From JALORV01 sp963775635 (GTDB taxonomy: Bacteria > Pseudomonadota > Gammaproteobacteria > Burkholderiales > Burkholderiaceae_F), in NCBI GenBank assembly GCA_963775635.1, contig CAVZJO010000007.1:124001-188000 (forward strand): a DNA stretch of 64,000 bases. Direction: 5' to 3'. Under the pieces are notes generated by a model. It was given only the letters and a program-made list of their open reading frames with translations, was not told where the DNA came from and searched no databases. This document shows positions 54,080-62,186 of this stretch, piece by piece. The position numbers and the translations under genes are program-made. Each line of letters starts with the position of its first letter. Within the stretch, counting starts at the first letter, position 1.

Positions 54080-54413
54080 TTCGATCTCCTGCTCGGAAAA
54101 CGCGAAAGCTTGTCCAACGACGGCCGCTTGCGCGAGCGTCTACCGCGTGTCGATCGGGGACGCTGTATTTCAATTGAAACGAGCGACGGCCTGCGCCGAA
54201 ATCGTCCAGTCGGCGTTGTCTCGGACAATTGCGGCGTGACGTGATCGAGCCGGGCCGCCACGCGACCGCACCCCCTCCCCCGTGCAGCGTGGCATCCGCG
54301 CTCGGCGACACCGGCCTCCAGTGTCGCAGCGTCACTGTCTCCTCTCTGCGGCCGCTGATGCGGCCGCTTTTTTTTGTGTCGCTGCGGCCAGCACCCTTGC
54401 GCGGTGATGCATC
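54080..54413. other. Intergenic span with palindrome and strong terminator
   Basis: These 334 nt separate the SnoaL-like gene from the small exported protein gene. They contain a perfect 12-bp palindrome TTTCAATTGAAA (54168-54179), 92 nt upstream of the SnoaL-like start and a candidate operator. They also hold the strong plus-strand terminator listed at 54348. No plus-strand gene of clear quality feeds that terminator. Confidence 0.5.
54348..54375 (+). terminator. Strong intrinsic terminator
   Basis: A perfect 8-bp GC-only stem GCGGCCGC/GCGGCCGC with a TGAT loop is followed by eight T. This is the best intrinsic terminator in the window. It acts on plus-strand transcription, yet the adjacent genes on both sides are on the minus strand. 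Confidence 0.85.
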
Positions 54414-54662
54414 TCAATTGCGTGCTTGACTCGCGGCCCGCGGCTGAACAGTCGCCGAGGCGTCGACCGACTCGGTCCAAGTGCCGTCACGATCATCGGG
54501 TACCTGTGGCCCTGCCGGTGTAACGGTGATTCGAGGCAGCACGACGGCCGAGTCGTAGGCGAAGCCGGCGCTCTCGGAGAGCCATTCAATGCCGACGAGT
54601 TCGAAGATGGTGATACCTGCCGCCAGAAGTGATGCGGCCAGGCGGACAGCGGTGCGATTCAT
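54414..54662 (-). CDS. Small exported or membrane-anchored protein
   Basis: This 82-residue protein has one N-terminal hydrophobic segment (LAASLLAAGITIFELVGI, residues 8-25), then a hydrophilic tail with VVLPRITVTPAGP and a Ser/Ala-rich end. GGGAG sits five bases before the ATG. I do not recognise a family. It is divergent from the YafY-type regulator gene, across an inverted repeat at 54769-54797. Confidence 0.5.
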   Translation of the reverse strand: MNRTAVRLAASLLAAGITIFELVGIEWLSESAGFAYDSAVVLPRITVTPAGPQVPDDRDGTWTESVDASATVQPRAASQARN

Positions 54663-54768
54663 GGTTACTCCCAGCCCGGTGAAGTTCAGCGATGCAGTTC
54701 AAGATGTCCTCCGCGACGGCTTGCTTGTCTCAGTCCGTGCAGACACCACGCATGGTGATCCCCTATAA

Positions 54769-54797
54769 CTGCCACGGCATGACATGATTTGTGGCAG
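54769..54797. promoter_or_regulatory. Candidate operator CTGCCAC-N15-GTGGCAG
   Basis: A perfect 7-bp inverted repeat with 15-bp spacing lies 11 nt before the YafY-type start and overlaps a TATAAC element (54764-54769). Its place in the divergent region suggests autoregulation by that protein; this is inference. Confidence 0.4.
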
Positions 54798-54807
54798 ACT
54801 CAGACTC

Positions 54808-55830
54808 ATGCGCGCGAGCCGCTTGCTGTCGATCCTGCTGCTGTTACAGACGCGAGGACGCATGAGCGCCCAGGCTCTGGCCGCTGAACTCGAGTCCTCG
54901 GTCCGCACCGTTTTCCGCGATGTCGACCAATTGAGCGCCGCCGGCGTCCCGGTGTGGGCAGAACGCGGCCGTAACGGCGGTTTCCAGTTGCAGGACGGGT
55001 GGCGTACGAAGCTGACCGGCCTGACCGCAGCTGAAGCCAGTGCAATCTTTCTGGCTGGTTTGCCGGGTCCGGCGGCCCAGCTTGGACTGGGCGATGCAAT
55101 GACCTCGGCCCAGCTGAAATTGCTGGCGGCCCTGCCCGCGGACTGGCAAGCCGGCGCGAACCGGGTGGGCTCGCGATTCCACCTCGATCCGGTCGATTGG
55201 TTCCGCAGCGCCGAGCCGGCCGAGCATTTGCGTTCCGTGGCCGAAGCCGTCTGGCAGGAACGCCGCCTGAAGATTCGTTACAGAAGCTGGAAGCGGGTGT
55301 CGGATCGTCTCGTCGATCCTATGGGCCTCGTCCTGAAGGCGGGCACGTGGTACATGGTCGCGCGCGCTGATGGCGATGTCCGAACTTTTCGCCTGTCCAA
55401 TGTGCAGACGCTCGAGGCGCTCGATGCACGGTTCACTCGTCCGAAGAAGTTCGATCTCGCCCGGTATTGGAGCGAGTCGACGCAGCGCTTCGAGACCAGC
55501 GTATATCGCGGCGAAGCACTGCTACGCGTGTCGTCACTGGGTTTCCGATGGTTGCAGTCAGCCAGTCCGACCGTGGCAGCCACCGCGGCGCGCACCGCGT
55601 CGCCGCCTGAATCGGACGGCTGGTTGCGTGTAACGATTCCTATCGAGTCCCCGGAAGATGGGGCACGCGAACTTCTGAAACTCGGAGCCGAGGCAGAAGT
55701 GCTCGATCCGCCCGAGCTGCGAGATCTGTTGATGAGCACGACGAAGCGGCTTGCGGCGCTCTACCTGGACAGCCGAACTTCTACAGCCTCACGACCGCGA
55801 CGGCACACTATCCGCCGAATCCATCAGTAG
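54808..55830 (+). CDS. YafY family regulator (HTH and WYL domains)
   Basis: This 340-residue protein is a YafY-type transcription factor. The N-terminal helix-turn-helix has SRLLSILLLLQTRGRMSAQALAAEL and VRTVFRDVDQLSAAGVPVWAERG. The WYL domain, about residues 140-220, has IRYRSWKR, VDPMGLVLKAGTWYMVARADG and RTFRLSNVQ, with the Trp-Tyr pair in GTWYMVA. The ATG at 54808 gives the usual MRASRLLSIL start. WYL domains bind ligands or nucleic acid and many such regulators control stress or defence genes. Targets here are unknown. Confidence 0.9.
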   Translation: MRASRLLSILLLLQTRGRMSAQALAAELESSVRTVFRDVDQLSAAGVPVWAERGRNGGFQLQDGWRTKLTGLTAAEASAIFLAGLPGPAAQLGLGDAMTSAQLKLLAALPADWQAGANRVGSRFHLDPVDWFRSAEPAEHLRSVAEAVWQERRLKIRYRSWKRVSDRLVDPMGLVLKAGTWYMVARADGDVRTFRLSNVQTLEALDARFTRPKKFDLARYWSESTQRFETSVYRGEALLRVSSLGFRWLQSASPTVAATAARTASPPESDGWLRVTIPIESPEDGARELLKLGAEAEVLDPPELRDLLMSTTKRLAALYLDSRTSTASRPRRHTIRRIHQ

Positions 55831-55898
55831 GCCCGCTGCGCGATGATGCGCCGGTCCGACGATCGGCCGTCGGCTTCAGGTCGTCGGTGGTCCTCGTA

Positions 55899-56123
55899 TC
55901 AGGCACGCCAGAACGGCTTGTTGGCTTCGCGCTCGATCTCGTCCAGCGGCAGCCCCATGTCGCGCCGCTGCCACTCGCTCAGATGTGCAAGATCATGACG
56001 GTCGCGTGCGCGCTGCAGCCACCTTTCGGCGATGTCGCGCACCGATGACCACAGCTGCTGGGCCGGCGTCGGCCTCTCACTGGCTCGCCGCGGGAAATGC
56101 AGGACGTTCGATTGCGTGTTCAT
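55899..56123 (-). CDS. DUF1127 domain protein (possible internal start)
   Basis: The last 74 residues of this frame start at an ATG with GGAAAGAAG seven bases before it, and end with LAHLSEWQRRDMGLPLDEIEREANKPFWRA, a clear DUF1127 (YjiS-like) motif. DUF1127 proteins are small, basic and often stand alone; some bind RNA and act in stress or nutrient response. As there is no stop between the GNAT gene and this segment, it may be made both as a separate protein and as a fusion. Confidence 0.65.
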   Translation of the reverse strand: MNTQSNVLHFPRRASERPTPAQQLWSSVRDIAERWLQRARDRHDLAHLSEWQRRDMGLPLDEIEREANKPFWRA

Positions 56124-56671
56124 GTCTTCTTTCCAGTCTTCAAGCGTCGAACTCACGCGCACCAGGCGTGCGTCGGTCGGATGACGCCGTCTTTCAAAGC
56201 CGAGGCTGCGCGCCAGCTCGAGCATCGGCACGTTGTCTGCAAAGGTATCGCCGTACAGGCGCTTGACGCCCGACCGCGCTGCCAGCCGCATTAATTCGCG
56301 CAGCAGTCGCCTTCCGACGCCGATCCGTTGCCATGGGTCGACCACGACAAGCGCGAACTCACGCGCGTCACTCCGATCATCGTTCGCGGCATAGCGCGCC
56401 TCGCCGACTGCAACCTCAGCACCGTTGGCCTGCAGCACCGCGAGTAGCGCCGCATCGCCGGCCCCGACTGCCTTACCAATCGGTCCAGGAGCACCGGTGA
56501 AGCCTCCCGCAACGGCAAGTGAAAGCGCCGGAGTCGCGACACCGGTGACAGCTCGCGAACGAGCGCGTCGACCAGGCTTCGATCGTTGCTCCGCAGCGGT
56601 CGGATGGTCGCCCGGCCAACGAACAGGCCGCCAGGTTGCGCGCTGAGTGCCTCAGGCGAATGCGCGATCAT
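55899..56671 (-). CDS. GNAT acetyltransferase (with frameshift), fused in frame to DUF1127
   Basis: The N-terminal half (GRATIRPLRSNDRSLVDALVRELSPVSRLRRFHLPLREASPVLLDRL) and C-terminal half (VAVGEARYAAND, ALVVVDPWQRIGVGRRLLRELMRLA) are a typical GNAT acetyltransferase, but the frame changes at the CCCC run at 56462-56465. One extra C restores RQSGAGDAALLAVLQ. After the GNAT fold, with no stop codon, the frame runs on into a DUF1127 segment (see 55899-56123). I placed the start at 56671, after GGAG; an ATG two codons earlier is also open. Substrate unknown. Confidence 0.7.
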
Positions 56672-56924
56672 CTGCATCTCCGTATGCCGGCTCAGCCTCG
56701 AGCACGGTCAGGCGTGTGTCGGTCAACGCCTCGATCACAGTCAGGCCCGCTCGATCAAGCGTGAAGGTCTCGCCCTTCGAGACGAACGCGTCGAGCGGGT
56801 CACCGGCCTGGGTTACCCACACCAGCCCGTCAAACACCGCGACCGATCGTCCCGCGCCGTCTTCTATTCGTAGGAATTCACCAGCGCGCAGCCGTGAAAG
56901 TGTCGTAACAAAAGAGGCTTCCAT
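56652..56924 (-). CDS. DUF2917 family protein
   Basis: This 90-residue protein is one DUF2917 domain: LRAGEFLRIEDGAGRSVAVFDGLVWVTQAGDPLDAFVSKGETFTLDRAGLTVIEAL spans most of it, with WVTQ and GDPLD as landmarks, suggesting a small beta-barrel like a cupin. No metal ligands are seen. Function is unknown. GAGGAG precedes the ATG. It lies 28 nt after a 36-residue membrane peptide gene and overlaps the GNAT gene, so the set is probably one operon. Confidence 0.8.
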   Translation of the reverse strand: MEASFVTTLSRLRAGEFLRIEDGAGRSVAVFDGLVWVTQAGDPLDAFVSKGETFTLDRAGLTVIEALTDTRLTVLEAEPAYGDADDRAFA

Positions 56925-56952
56925 TTCGACTCCTCGAACGCCTGCTTTCTGC

Positions 56953-57063
56953 TCAAGCTGTCAGCGCCAGGGGGGCGACGATCAGCACAAGCAGCGAGGT
57001 GATCGATGCGATTCCCGCGAGGGCAGCGATCAGCAGCCGTTCCGTCAGGGATAGACGTTGCAT
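56953..57063 (-). CDS. 36-residue membrane peptide
   Basis: This short frame begins MQRLSLTERLL and continues into one hydrophobic helix (IAALAGIASITSLLVLIVAP, residues 12-31), ending LALTA. GGAG lies eight bases before the ATG at 57063; a further ATG at 57075 would add four residues but has no clear ribosome site. The stop is 28 nt before DUF2917. Codon use is in line with the window. It has not been assigned to a family and could be an unnamed small membrane protein. Confidence 0.5.
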   Translation of the reverse strand: MQRLSLTERLLIAALAGIASITSLLVLIVAPLALTA

Positions 57064-57160
57064 ATCGATCTCCATGGCACGCATCTTCGCGGGCAGCCGT
57101 TGCCCTGCCGTTTCATGGCGCGCGCCCTGGATTTCACTTGCAACCGGAGATGCTGAGAGC

Positions 57161-60100
57161 CTAAGCCTCTGCCTTGTGCCGCAGCGCGTCCGCGAGGCAG
57201 CGCGCGATATCGCGCGACACCAGCGGCTTGGCGAGCACTTCGATCACGCCGGCGTCGCGGGCCTTTGCTGCCAGCGCAGCGGAGGTGAATCCGCTCATCA
57301 GCACGATCGGAATGTCGGGGCGGATCCGGTGGATCTGCGCGGCCAGCTCGGAGCCCGTCATTCCGGGCATGGCCTCGTCGGAGAGCACGGCATCGAAGCG
57401 GTCCGGTGCCACTTTGAAGGATTCGAGCGCCGCCGTGCTCGACGAGAAGCCCACCGGCTCATAACCGAGTTCGGCCATCATTTCCTCGCCGAGCTGCACC
57501 AGCGCCGTCTCGTCGTCGACGAGCAGGATCGTTTCGCCACCGCCCGCCGCGATCGGTTCCTCGACTTTCGCAAACGCTTCAACGCTGCTCTGCCGCGGCA
57601 CGTACACCATGAAGGTTGCGCCGGCGCCGGGACGATTCTCGAGTTCGATGCCGCCACCCAGATCGGTCACGATGCCGTGCACCAGCGAGAGTCCCAGTCC
57701 TGTCCCGACGCCAACATCCTTGGTGGTAAAAAACGGATCGAAGATGCGGTCGATCACCTGCATGTCGACTCCGGTTCCGGTGTCCGCGATGCGCAGTCGT
57801 ACGTAATCGCCGCGAGGCAGAGTGCAGGTGGTCACATGGCGCGGCTCGGCCAGCTCGATGCTGTCGACCGAAACCGAGACCGTGCCCGTCCCCCGGATCG
57901 CCTGCACCGCGTTCGAGCACAGGTTCATCACCACCTGCTGCAACTGCGTCGGATCGCCCAGCACGGCCGCATCGCCGGCAACCAACGTGCGCTCGAGCTT
58001 CACACCCGGTGGCAGCGAACCCTCGATGATGTCGAGTGCCTCGGCAACGACGGATTGCACGTGCACCGGCACGCGTTCACCCATTCCGCTGCGGCTGAAG
58101 GCAAGGATGCGTTCGACCAGCGCCTTGGCGCGCATGCCGGCACTCATTGCGGCGTCGATGTATCGTCGCAGCGACGTCCCTTCGGTGGCGGCTTTCTGTG
58201 CCATCTCGCCATAGCCGAGAATCGCGGCGAGGATGTTGTTGAAGTCATGCGCGACGCCGCCGGCGAGCGTTCCCATCGCCTCGAGCTTCTGCGCCTGCCG
58301 CAACTGGCCCTCGAGTCGATCGCGCTCGGCCTGTGCCTCCTTGCGGTCGGTCACGTCCTCGATCGAACCGGCCATGCGATAAGGACGGCCGCTCTCGTCG
58401 CGCAGCGCCACCCCGCGATCGTGATACCAGCGCCACGCGCCCGACGGATGCCACATCCGGTATTCAACTTCGAACATGCGCGACGCGCCGCTCAGGTATT
58501 TCGACAATTCCTCGCGTACGTACCCGCGGTCGTCCGGGTGATACTTCCAGAGCGCGATCCATTCGCGCCGCGGCCGCACCTGGTCGCCGGGATCGTGCCC
58601 GAGCAGTTCCTGCGCACGGGCTGACATGAACACGGCATCGGTCGGCAGGTCCCAGTCCCAAACGCCCTGATTGACGCCGGTGATCGCGAGTTGATAGCGC
58701 TGCTCAGACTGCTGCTGCGCCGCTTCGGCGCGCTTGCGCTCGGTGATGTCGATCGATGCACCCGCCATCCGAAGCGGCCGGCCGTCCGCGTCGCGGAAAC
58801 ACTGTCCGCGCGTTTGGATCCAGCGTATCGAGCCGTCTGGCAGAAAGATCCGGTACTCGTTCTCGAGCCGTGGTGTGCGTCCGGCCAGGTGGTCGTCGAC
58901 CCGGCGCCGCACCGCCTCGATGTCGCGCGGGTCGAACCTGACCCGCTCGAGAAAAACTGTGCGCGTCGTGATGGGCTCGTCTGCGGGCAGCCCAAAGACC
59001 TCCTTCACCATCGGTGAGGCATAGAACTCGTCGGTTGCTATGTCCCATACCCAGTGGCCCTCGTTGGAGCCCGTCATCGCGATGGCGTAGCGCTCTTCGG
59101 ACAGCCGCAATGCCTCCTGCGCGCGCTTCTCCGCGTCGATGTCGCTGACAGACCCGGCCATACGCAGGGGCTGCCCCCTGGCGTCGCGTATGCACATGCC
59201 GCGGATCAGCACCCAGCGATAGACACCGTCGGGATGCCGGATCCGATACTCGCCCTCGTACAACGGCGTCTTGCCCGCAAGGTGCGCCTGCATCGCAGCG
59301 GTCCGTCTCGGCGCATCCTCGGGATGGAAGTGCAGTGCGGCGAACCACTCCTCGCTCGGCGCCACGTCGGGACCGGGCGGCAGTCCCAGCAGGTCGCGCG
59401 CACGCGCCGAGGCAAACACTTTTTCGGTGCGTTGGTCCCAATCCCAGATGCCATCGTTTGAACCGGCTACGGCGAGGGCGAACCGCTCGTGCGAGGCGTT
59501 AAGCGAATCGCGCACCTTCGAAAGTCGTGCGAACTGCCGCATCAGCATCGCAATCAGGATCGCCGCCAGCGCGGCAAGCGCGAGCGTGCGTGCGACGGTG
59601 CCCCAGGCCATCGCGCGCCAGGGAGCCAGTGCCACGTTCGTATCGCGCGTGACAAGCACTTCAAGCGGAAGGTCGGGCACGGCCTGTACGGCGCTGAAGC
59701 GCTCGACGCCATCGACGGGGCTGACTGTCCTCATCGGTCCCGGCTGCCCCTCGGCCCGCTTCGCAAGCATCGTCTCAAACAGCGGAAAGGGCTGCCCCAG
59801 CGCTGCCTCGACCGGTGGATAACGCGCGACCAGCGTCGCGTCTCGATGCATCAGCGTGATCTTCGTTCCGCGGTCGAGGCGGACGTCGCGGTAGAAGTCC
59901 TGGAAGTAGTCGACGCGGCCGCGCGCACCGATCGCGCCGGCAAACTGGCCGGTCGACGTCTCGAGACGGCGCGCGAGCGGAATCACCCACTTCTGGTCGC
60001 TAGGACTGCGGGCGGCGTTGCTGACGAACAGGCCAGACTTCGGGTCGTCGCGCACGGCGCGAAAGGCTTCGAAATCCGCTGCGTTGACTTCCGTTCCGGG

Positions 60101-60487
60101 TGGCACCCACGAGATCGCGAGTGCGTCGCCCTTGGCGTCGTGCATCGCGAATCCGTCGATCTGGACCAGACCCACGGACTGCTCGTTCAGATACGCGTGC
60201 AGTTCGGTAGCGCTTAACCTGGCCAGCCGGCCCCGCCGGAACTCGTCCGCGATATGCCGCAGCACGATGTCCACGGCCTGTACGCTGCGCGCTGTCTGCT
60301 CGCCAATGATGCGCGCCTGTGTTTCGAGTTCGCGGCCGGTTTCCTCGACAGCGATCCGATAACTGCGAACGATGTCGAACGCGGCCATGACGACGATCAC
60401 CGCGATCAGCAGCCCGCCGATCCAGGCCACATTGCGGCTGGTCACGTGCCGCGACGTGGCCGAGACCAGCCCGCCGGCGACGTTCAT
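57161..60487 (-). CDS. Hybrid sensor histidine kinase with three PAS domains
   Basis: This 1108-residue inner-membrane kinase has a membrane segment at about residues 22-40, an extracytoplasmic sensor of about 240 residues, and a second membrane segment near 290-310. Three PAS/PAC domains follow (landmarks GSNDGIWDWD, GSNEGHWVWD and GVNQGVWDWD). The HisKA domain has the phospho-His in LAGGVAHDFNNILAAILGYG. The ATPase domain has LCSNAVQA (N-box), ADTGTGVD and GTGLGLSLVHGIV. A receiver domain ends the protein (phospho-Asp in AVLSDEAMPGM). It overlaps the receiver-only gene at 60484 by 4 nt. The signal is unknown. Confidence 0.93.
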   Translation of the reverse strand: MNVAGGLVSATSRHVTSRNVAWIGGLLIAVIVVMAAFDIVRSYRIAVEETGRELETQARIIGEQTARSVQAVDIVLRHIADEFRRGRLARLSATELHAYLNEQSVGLVQIDGFAMHDAKGDALAISWVPPGTEVNAADFEAFRAVRDDPKSGLFVSNAARSPSDQKWVIPLARRLETSTGQFAGAIGARGRVDYFQDFYRDVRLDRGTKITLMHRDATLVARYPPVEAALGQPFPLFETMLAKRAEGQPGPMRTVSPVDGVERFSAVQAVPDLPLEVLVTRDTNVALAPWRAMAWGTVARTLALAALAAILIAMLMRQFARLSKVRDSLNASHERFALAVAGSNDGIWDWDQRTEKVFASARARDLLGLPPGPDVAPSEEWFAALHFHPEDAPRRTAAMQAHLAGKTPLYEGEYRIRHPDGVYRWVLIRGMCIRDARGQPLRMAGSVSDIDAEKRAQEALRLSEERYAIAMTGSNEGHWVWDIATDEFYASPMVKEVFGLPADEPITTRTVFLERVRFDPRDIEAVRRRVDDHLAGRTPRLENEYRIFLPDGSIRWIQTRGQCFRDADGRPLRMAGASIDITERKRAEAAQQQSEQRYQLAITGVNQGVWDWDLPTDAVFMSARAQELLGHDPGDQVRPRREWIALWKYHPDDRGYVREELSKYLSGASRMFEVEYRMWHPSGAWRWYHDRGVALRDESGRPYRMAGSIEDVTDRKEAQAERDRLEGQLRQAQKLEAMGTLAGGVAHDFNNILAAILGYGEMAQKAATEGTSLRRYIDAAMSAGMRAKALVERILAFSRSGMGERVPVHVQSVVAEALDIIEGSLPPGVKLERTLVAGDAAVLGDPTQLQQVVMNLCSNAVQAIRGTGTVSVSVDSIELAEPRHVTTCTLPRGDYVRLRIADTGTGVDMQVIDRIFDPFFTTKDVGVGTGLGLSLVHGIVTDLGGGIELENRPGAGATFMVYVPRQSSVEAFAKVEEPIAAGGGETILLVDDETALVQLGEEMMAELGYEPVGFSSSTAALESFKVAPDRFDAVLSDEAMPGMTGSELAAQIHRIRPDIPIVLMSGFTSAALAAKARDAGVIEVLAKPLVSRDIARCLADALRHKAEA

Positions 60488-60873
60488 TCGTGTGGCTGAA
60501 GCAGACCCCGGATCGCGTCGAGCAGCGCATCGCGCGCAACCGGTTTAGGCAGTACGCCGGCCACACCAAGCGCACGCGCGCAATTGCCGCCACATTTGAC
60601 GTTGGAAAAGAATGTCGGGGACAAGGCGAGGATCGGAATACCGGGGTACTGCGCCGCCACGCGTTGAATCACTTCGTGTCCGCCATGGCGGGTGAACGGA
60701 ACATCGATGATCAACACCGCCGGGCGGGCCGGCCCGGCATGGTCGCCACCCTCAGTTGCGAAGCCGGCCGAACTCAGCCATTCATGAAGCAGATCCAGCG
60801 TTGCGCGATCAGCGTCAATGACCCTAATCAATGGCGCAGCTGCGCTCGTTTCGGTCCGCTGGGCGTTGGTCAT
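60484..60873 (-). CDS. Single-domain response regulator
   Basis: This 129-residue protein is a receiver domain only. The acidic pair is in IRVIDADRATLD, the phospho-Asp in VLIIDVPFTRHGG and the Lys in VLPKPVARDALL. The Thr/Ser switch is in ILALSPT. It has a slightly unusual insert with two Cys (VKCGGNCARALG). It is cotranscribed with the hybrid kinase (ATGA overlap) and may be a phosphate shuttle or sink. Confidence 0.85.
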   Translation of the reverse strand: MTNAQRTETSAAAPLIRVIDADRATLDLLHEWLSSAGFATEGGDHAGPARPAVLIIDVPFTRHGGHEVIQRVAAQYPGIPILALSPTFFSNVKCGGNCARALGVAGVLPKPVARDALLDAIRGLLQPHE

Positions 60874-61007
60874 CGTTTGCGTACCGGCATCGCGATCTCA
60901 AACGGGCACCATCTTGTCATCGAATCCATACTGTCACTCTTTCACATGGGTTGCGGCCACGGAGACACAACAAAGCCCTGGGTCTCCGCGGCACCGATTG
61001 CCCATAT

Positions 61008-61060
61008 TTGATAACCCTACCGCTGCCGTGTAATTTCGCGCAAGTGCTGGGAAATTACAC
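61008..61060 (+). promoter_or_regulatory. Promoter with overlapping 10-bp inverted repeat
   Basis: A good sigma-70 pair, TTGATA (61008-61013) and TAATTT (61031-61036) with 17-bp spacing, precedes the OmpR-type regulator gene. A perfect 10-bp inverted repeat GTGTAATTTC/GAAATTACAC (61028-61037 and 61051-61060, 13-nt gap) overlaps the -10 and start site, an arrangement expected for autoregulation or repression. Confidence 0.55.
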
Positions 61061-61140
61061 CTGTAATGGGGCGCCGGCGGGATCCCCGGTGCGGGCCAGC
61101 GGAAATTGTGCGAGAGTTCCTAATTGGACGGGGCAACCTG

Positions 61141-61911
61141 ATGAACGAAACACTGATGCACCCAGGTACCAGCAACGCGGAGACCTCCGAGTTGCCGCCG
61201 CACGTGGTCGCATTGGACGACGACGCGTCGGTGCGCACGCTGATCTCCGAATACCTGACAAACAACGAGTTTCGAGTCACGACGGTGGCTAGCGGCCGCG
61301 ATCTGGCAGACGTCATCGCTCGCGAGACAATCGACGCCGTTGTTCTCGACCTGCGCCTGCCGGGAGAAGACGGAATGCAGATCGCGCAGCGATTGCGCGC
61401 GCAATCGACGATCCCCATCCTGATGCTGACCGGCCGCAGCGACGAGGCCGATCGCGTGATGGGGCTCGAACTCGGAGCCGATGACTACCTGACCAAACCG
61501 TTTTCCCCGCGCGAGTTGCTGGCACGCATACGCGCCCTGCTGCGGCGGGCCAAGTTGCGCGCCACCGTGGCCGACGAAGTTGCGCGGATACGCGCATATC
61601 GTTTCGGCACGTGGGAACTGAACGTCGGGCTGCGCAAACTCAAATCGGCCAGCGGCGAGTCAATCGAATTGACCAATGGCGAATTCAGCCTGCTGACCGC
61701 CTTCCTTTCGGCGCCTCAGCGCGTTCTGACCCGCGATCAGTTGCTCGACCTGACTCGCCTTCACAACGCCGAGGTCTACGACCGCTCGATCGACGTGCAG
61801 ATCCTGCGGCTACGCCGCAAGATAGAGCCTGATCCGTCGCAGCCCCAGTACATCCACACGGCGCGCGGAGCGGGGTACATCTTTCGCGCCACGGTCGAGA
61901 AGCTTCGCTAG
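61141..61911 (+). CDS. OmpR family response regulator
   Basis: This 256-residue regulator has a receiver domain (acidic pair LDDDAS, phospho-Asp in AVVLDLRLPGEDGM, Lys in YLTKPFSPRELLAR) and a winged-helix DNA-binding domain (NGEFSLLTAFLSAPQRVLTRDQLLDL, DRSIDVQILRLRRKIE, YIHTARGAGYIF). ATG 61141 gives the normal start; an in-frame upstream extension is not conserved. It is divergent from the receiver-only gene and hybrid kinase, so the three may form one signalling module. Confidence 0.93.
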   Translation: MNETLMHPGTSNAETSELPPHVVALDDDASVRTLISEYLTNNEFRVTTVASGRDLADVIARETIDAVVLDLRLPGEDGMQIAQRLRAQSTIPILMLTGRSDEADRVMGLELGADDYLTKPFSPRELLARIRALLRRAKLRATVADEVARIRAYRFGTWELNVGLRKLKSASGESIELTNGEFSLLTAFLSAPQRVLTRDQLLDLTRLHNAEVYDRSIDVQILRLRRKIEPDPSQPQYIHTARGAGYIFRATVEKLR

Positions 61912-61932
61912 CCTGCGCTGCGAAAATCGTCA

Positions 61933-62178
61933 TTAGCCGCGGCTGAAGGGATTCGCCGTGGCGAACCACAGAGCCAGGCCGGTGGCGATGATGAACGCGC
62001 CATCGAGCACGCCTACGCAGACGAAGAACTTGGTCTGCAGCATGGGCGTCAACTCGGGTTGGCGGGCGGCGCTTTCCAGGAACTTCATCGTCGCCAGCCC
62101 GATCCCGATGCACGAGCCGAGCGCGGGGACGCCGATCATGAAGGCGACGGCCACTGGAACAAACGCGGATGTGTCCAT
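61933..62178 (-). CDS. Orphan ATP synthase c-subunit (AtpE-like)
   Basis: This 81-residue protein is a hairpin of two membrane helices. The loop is ARQPEL, preceded by the glycine-rich first helix (GSCIGIGLATMKFLESA). The second helix has the ion-binding Asp in CVGVLDGAFIIATGLALW, and the tail is FATANPF, as in proteobacterial AtpE. No other ATP synthase gene is nearby. AGGGG overlaps the stop of the upstream membrane protein gene, coupling the two. It is either a paralogue of AtpE or a displaced copy; its role is unknown. Confidence 0.75.
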   Translation of the reverse strand: MDTSAFVPVAVAFMIGVPALGSCIGIGLATMKFLESAARQPELTPMLQTKFFVCVGVLDGAFIIATGLALWFATANPFSRG

Positions 62179-62186
62179 AGGCACCC

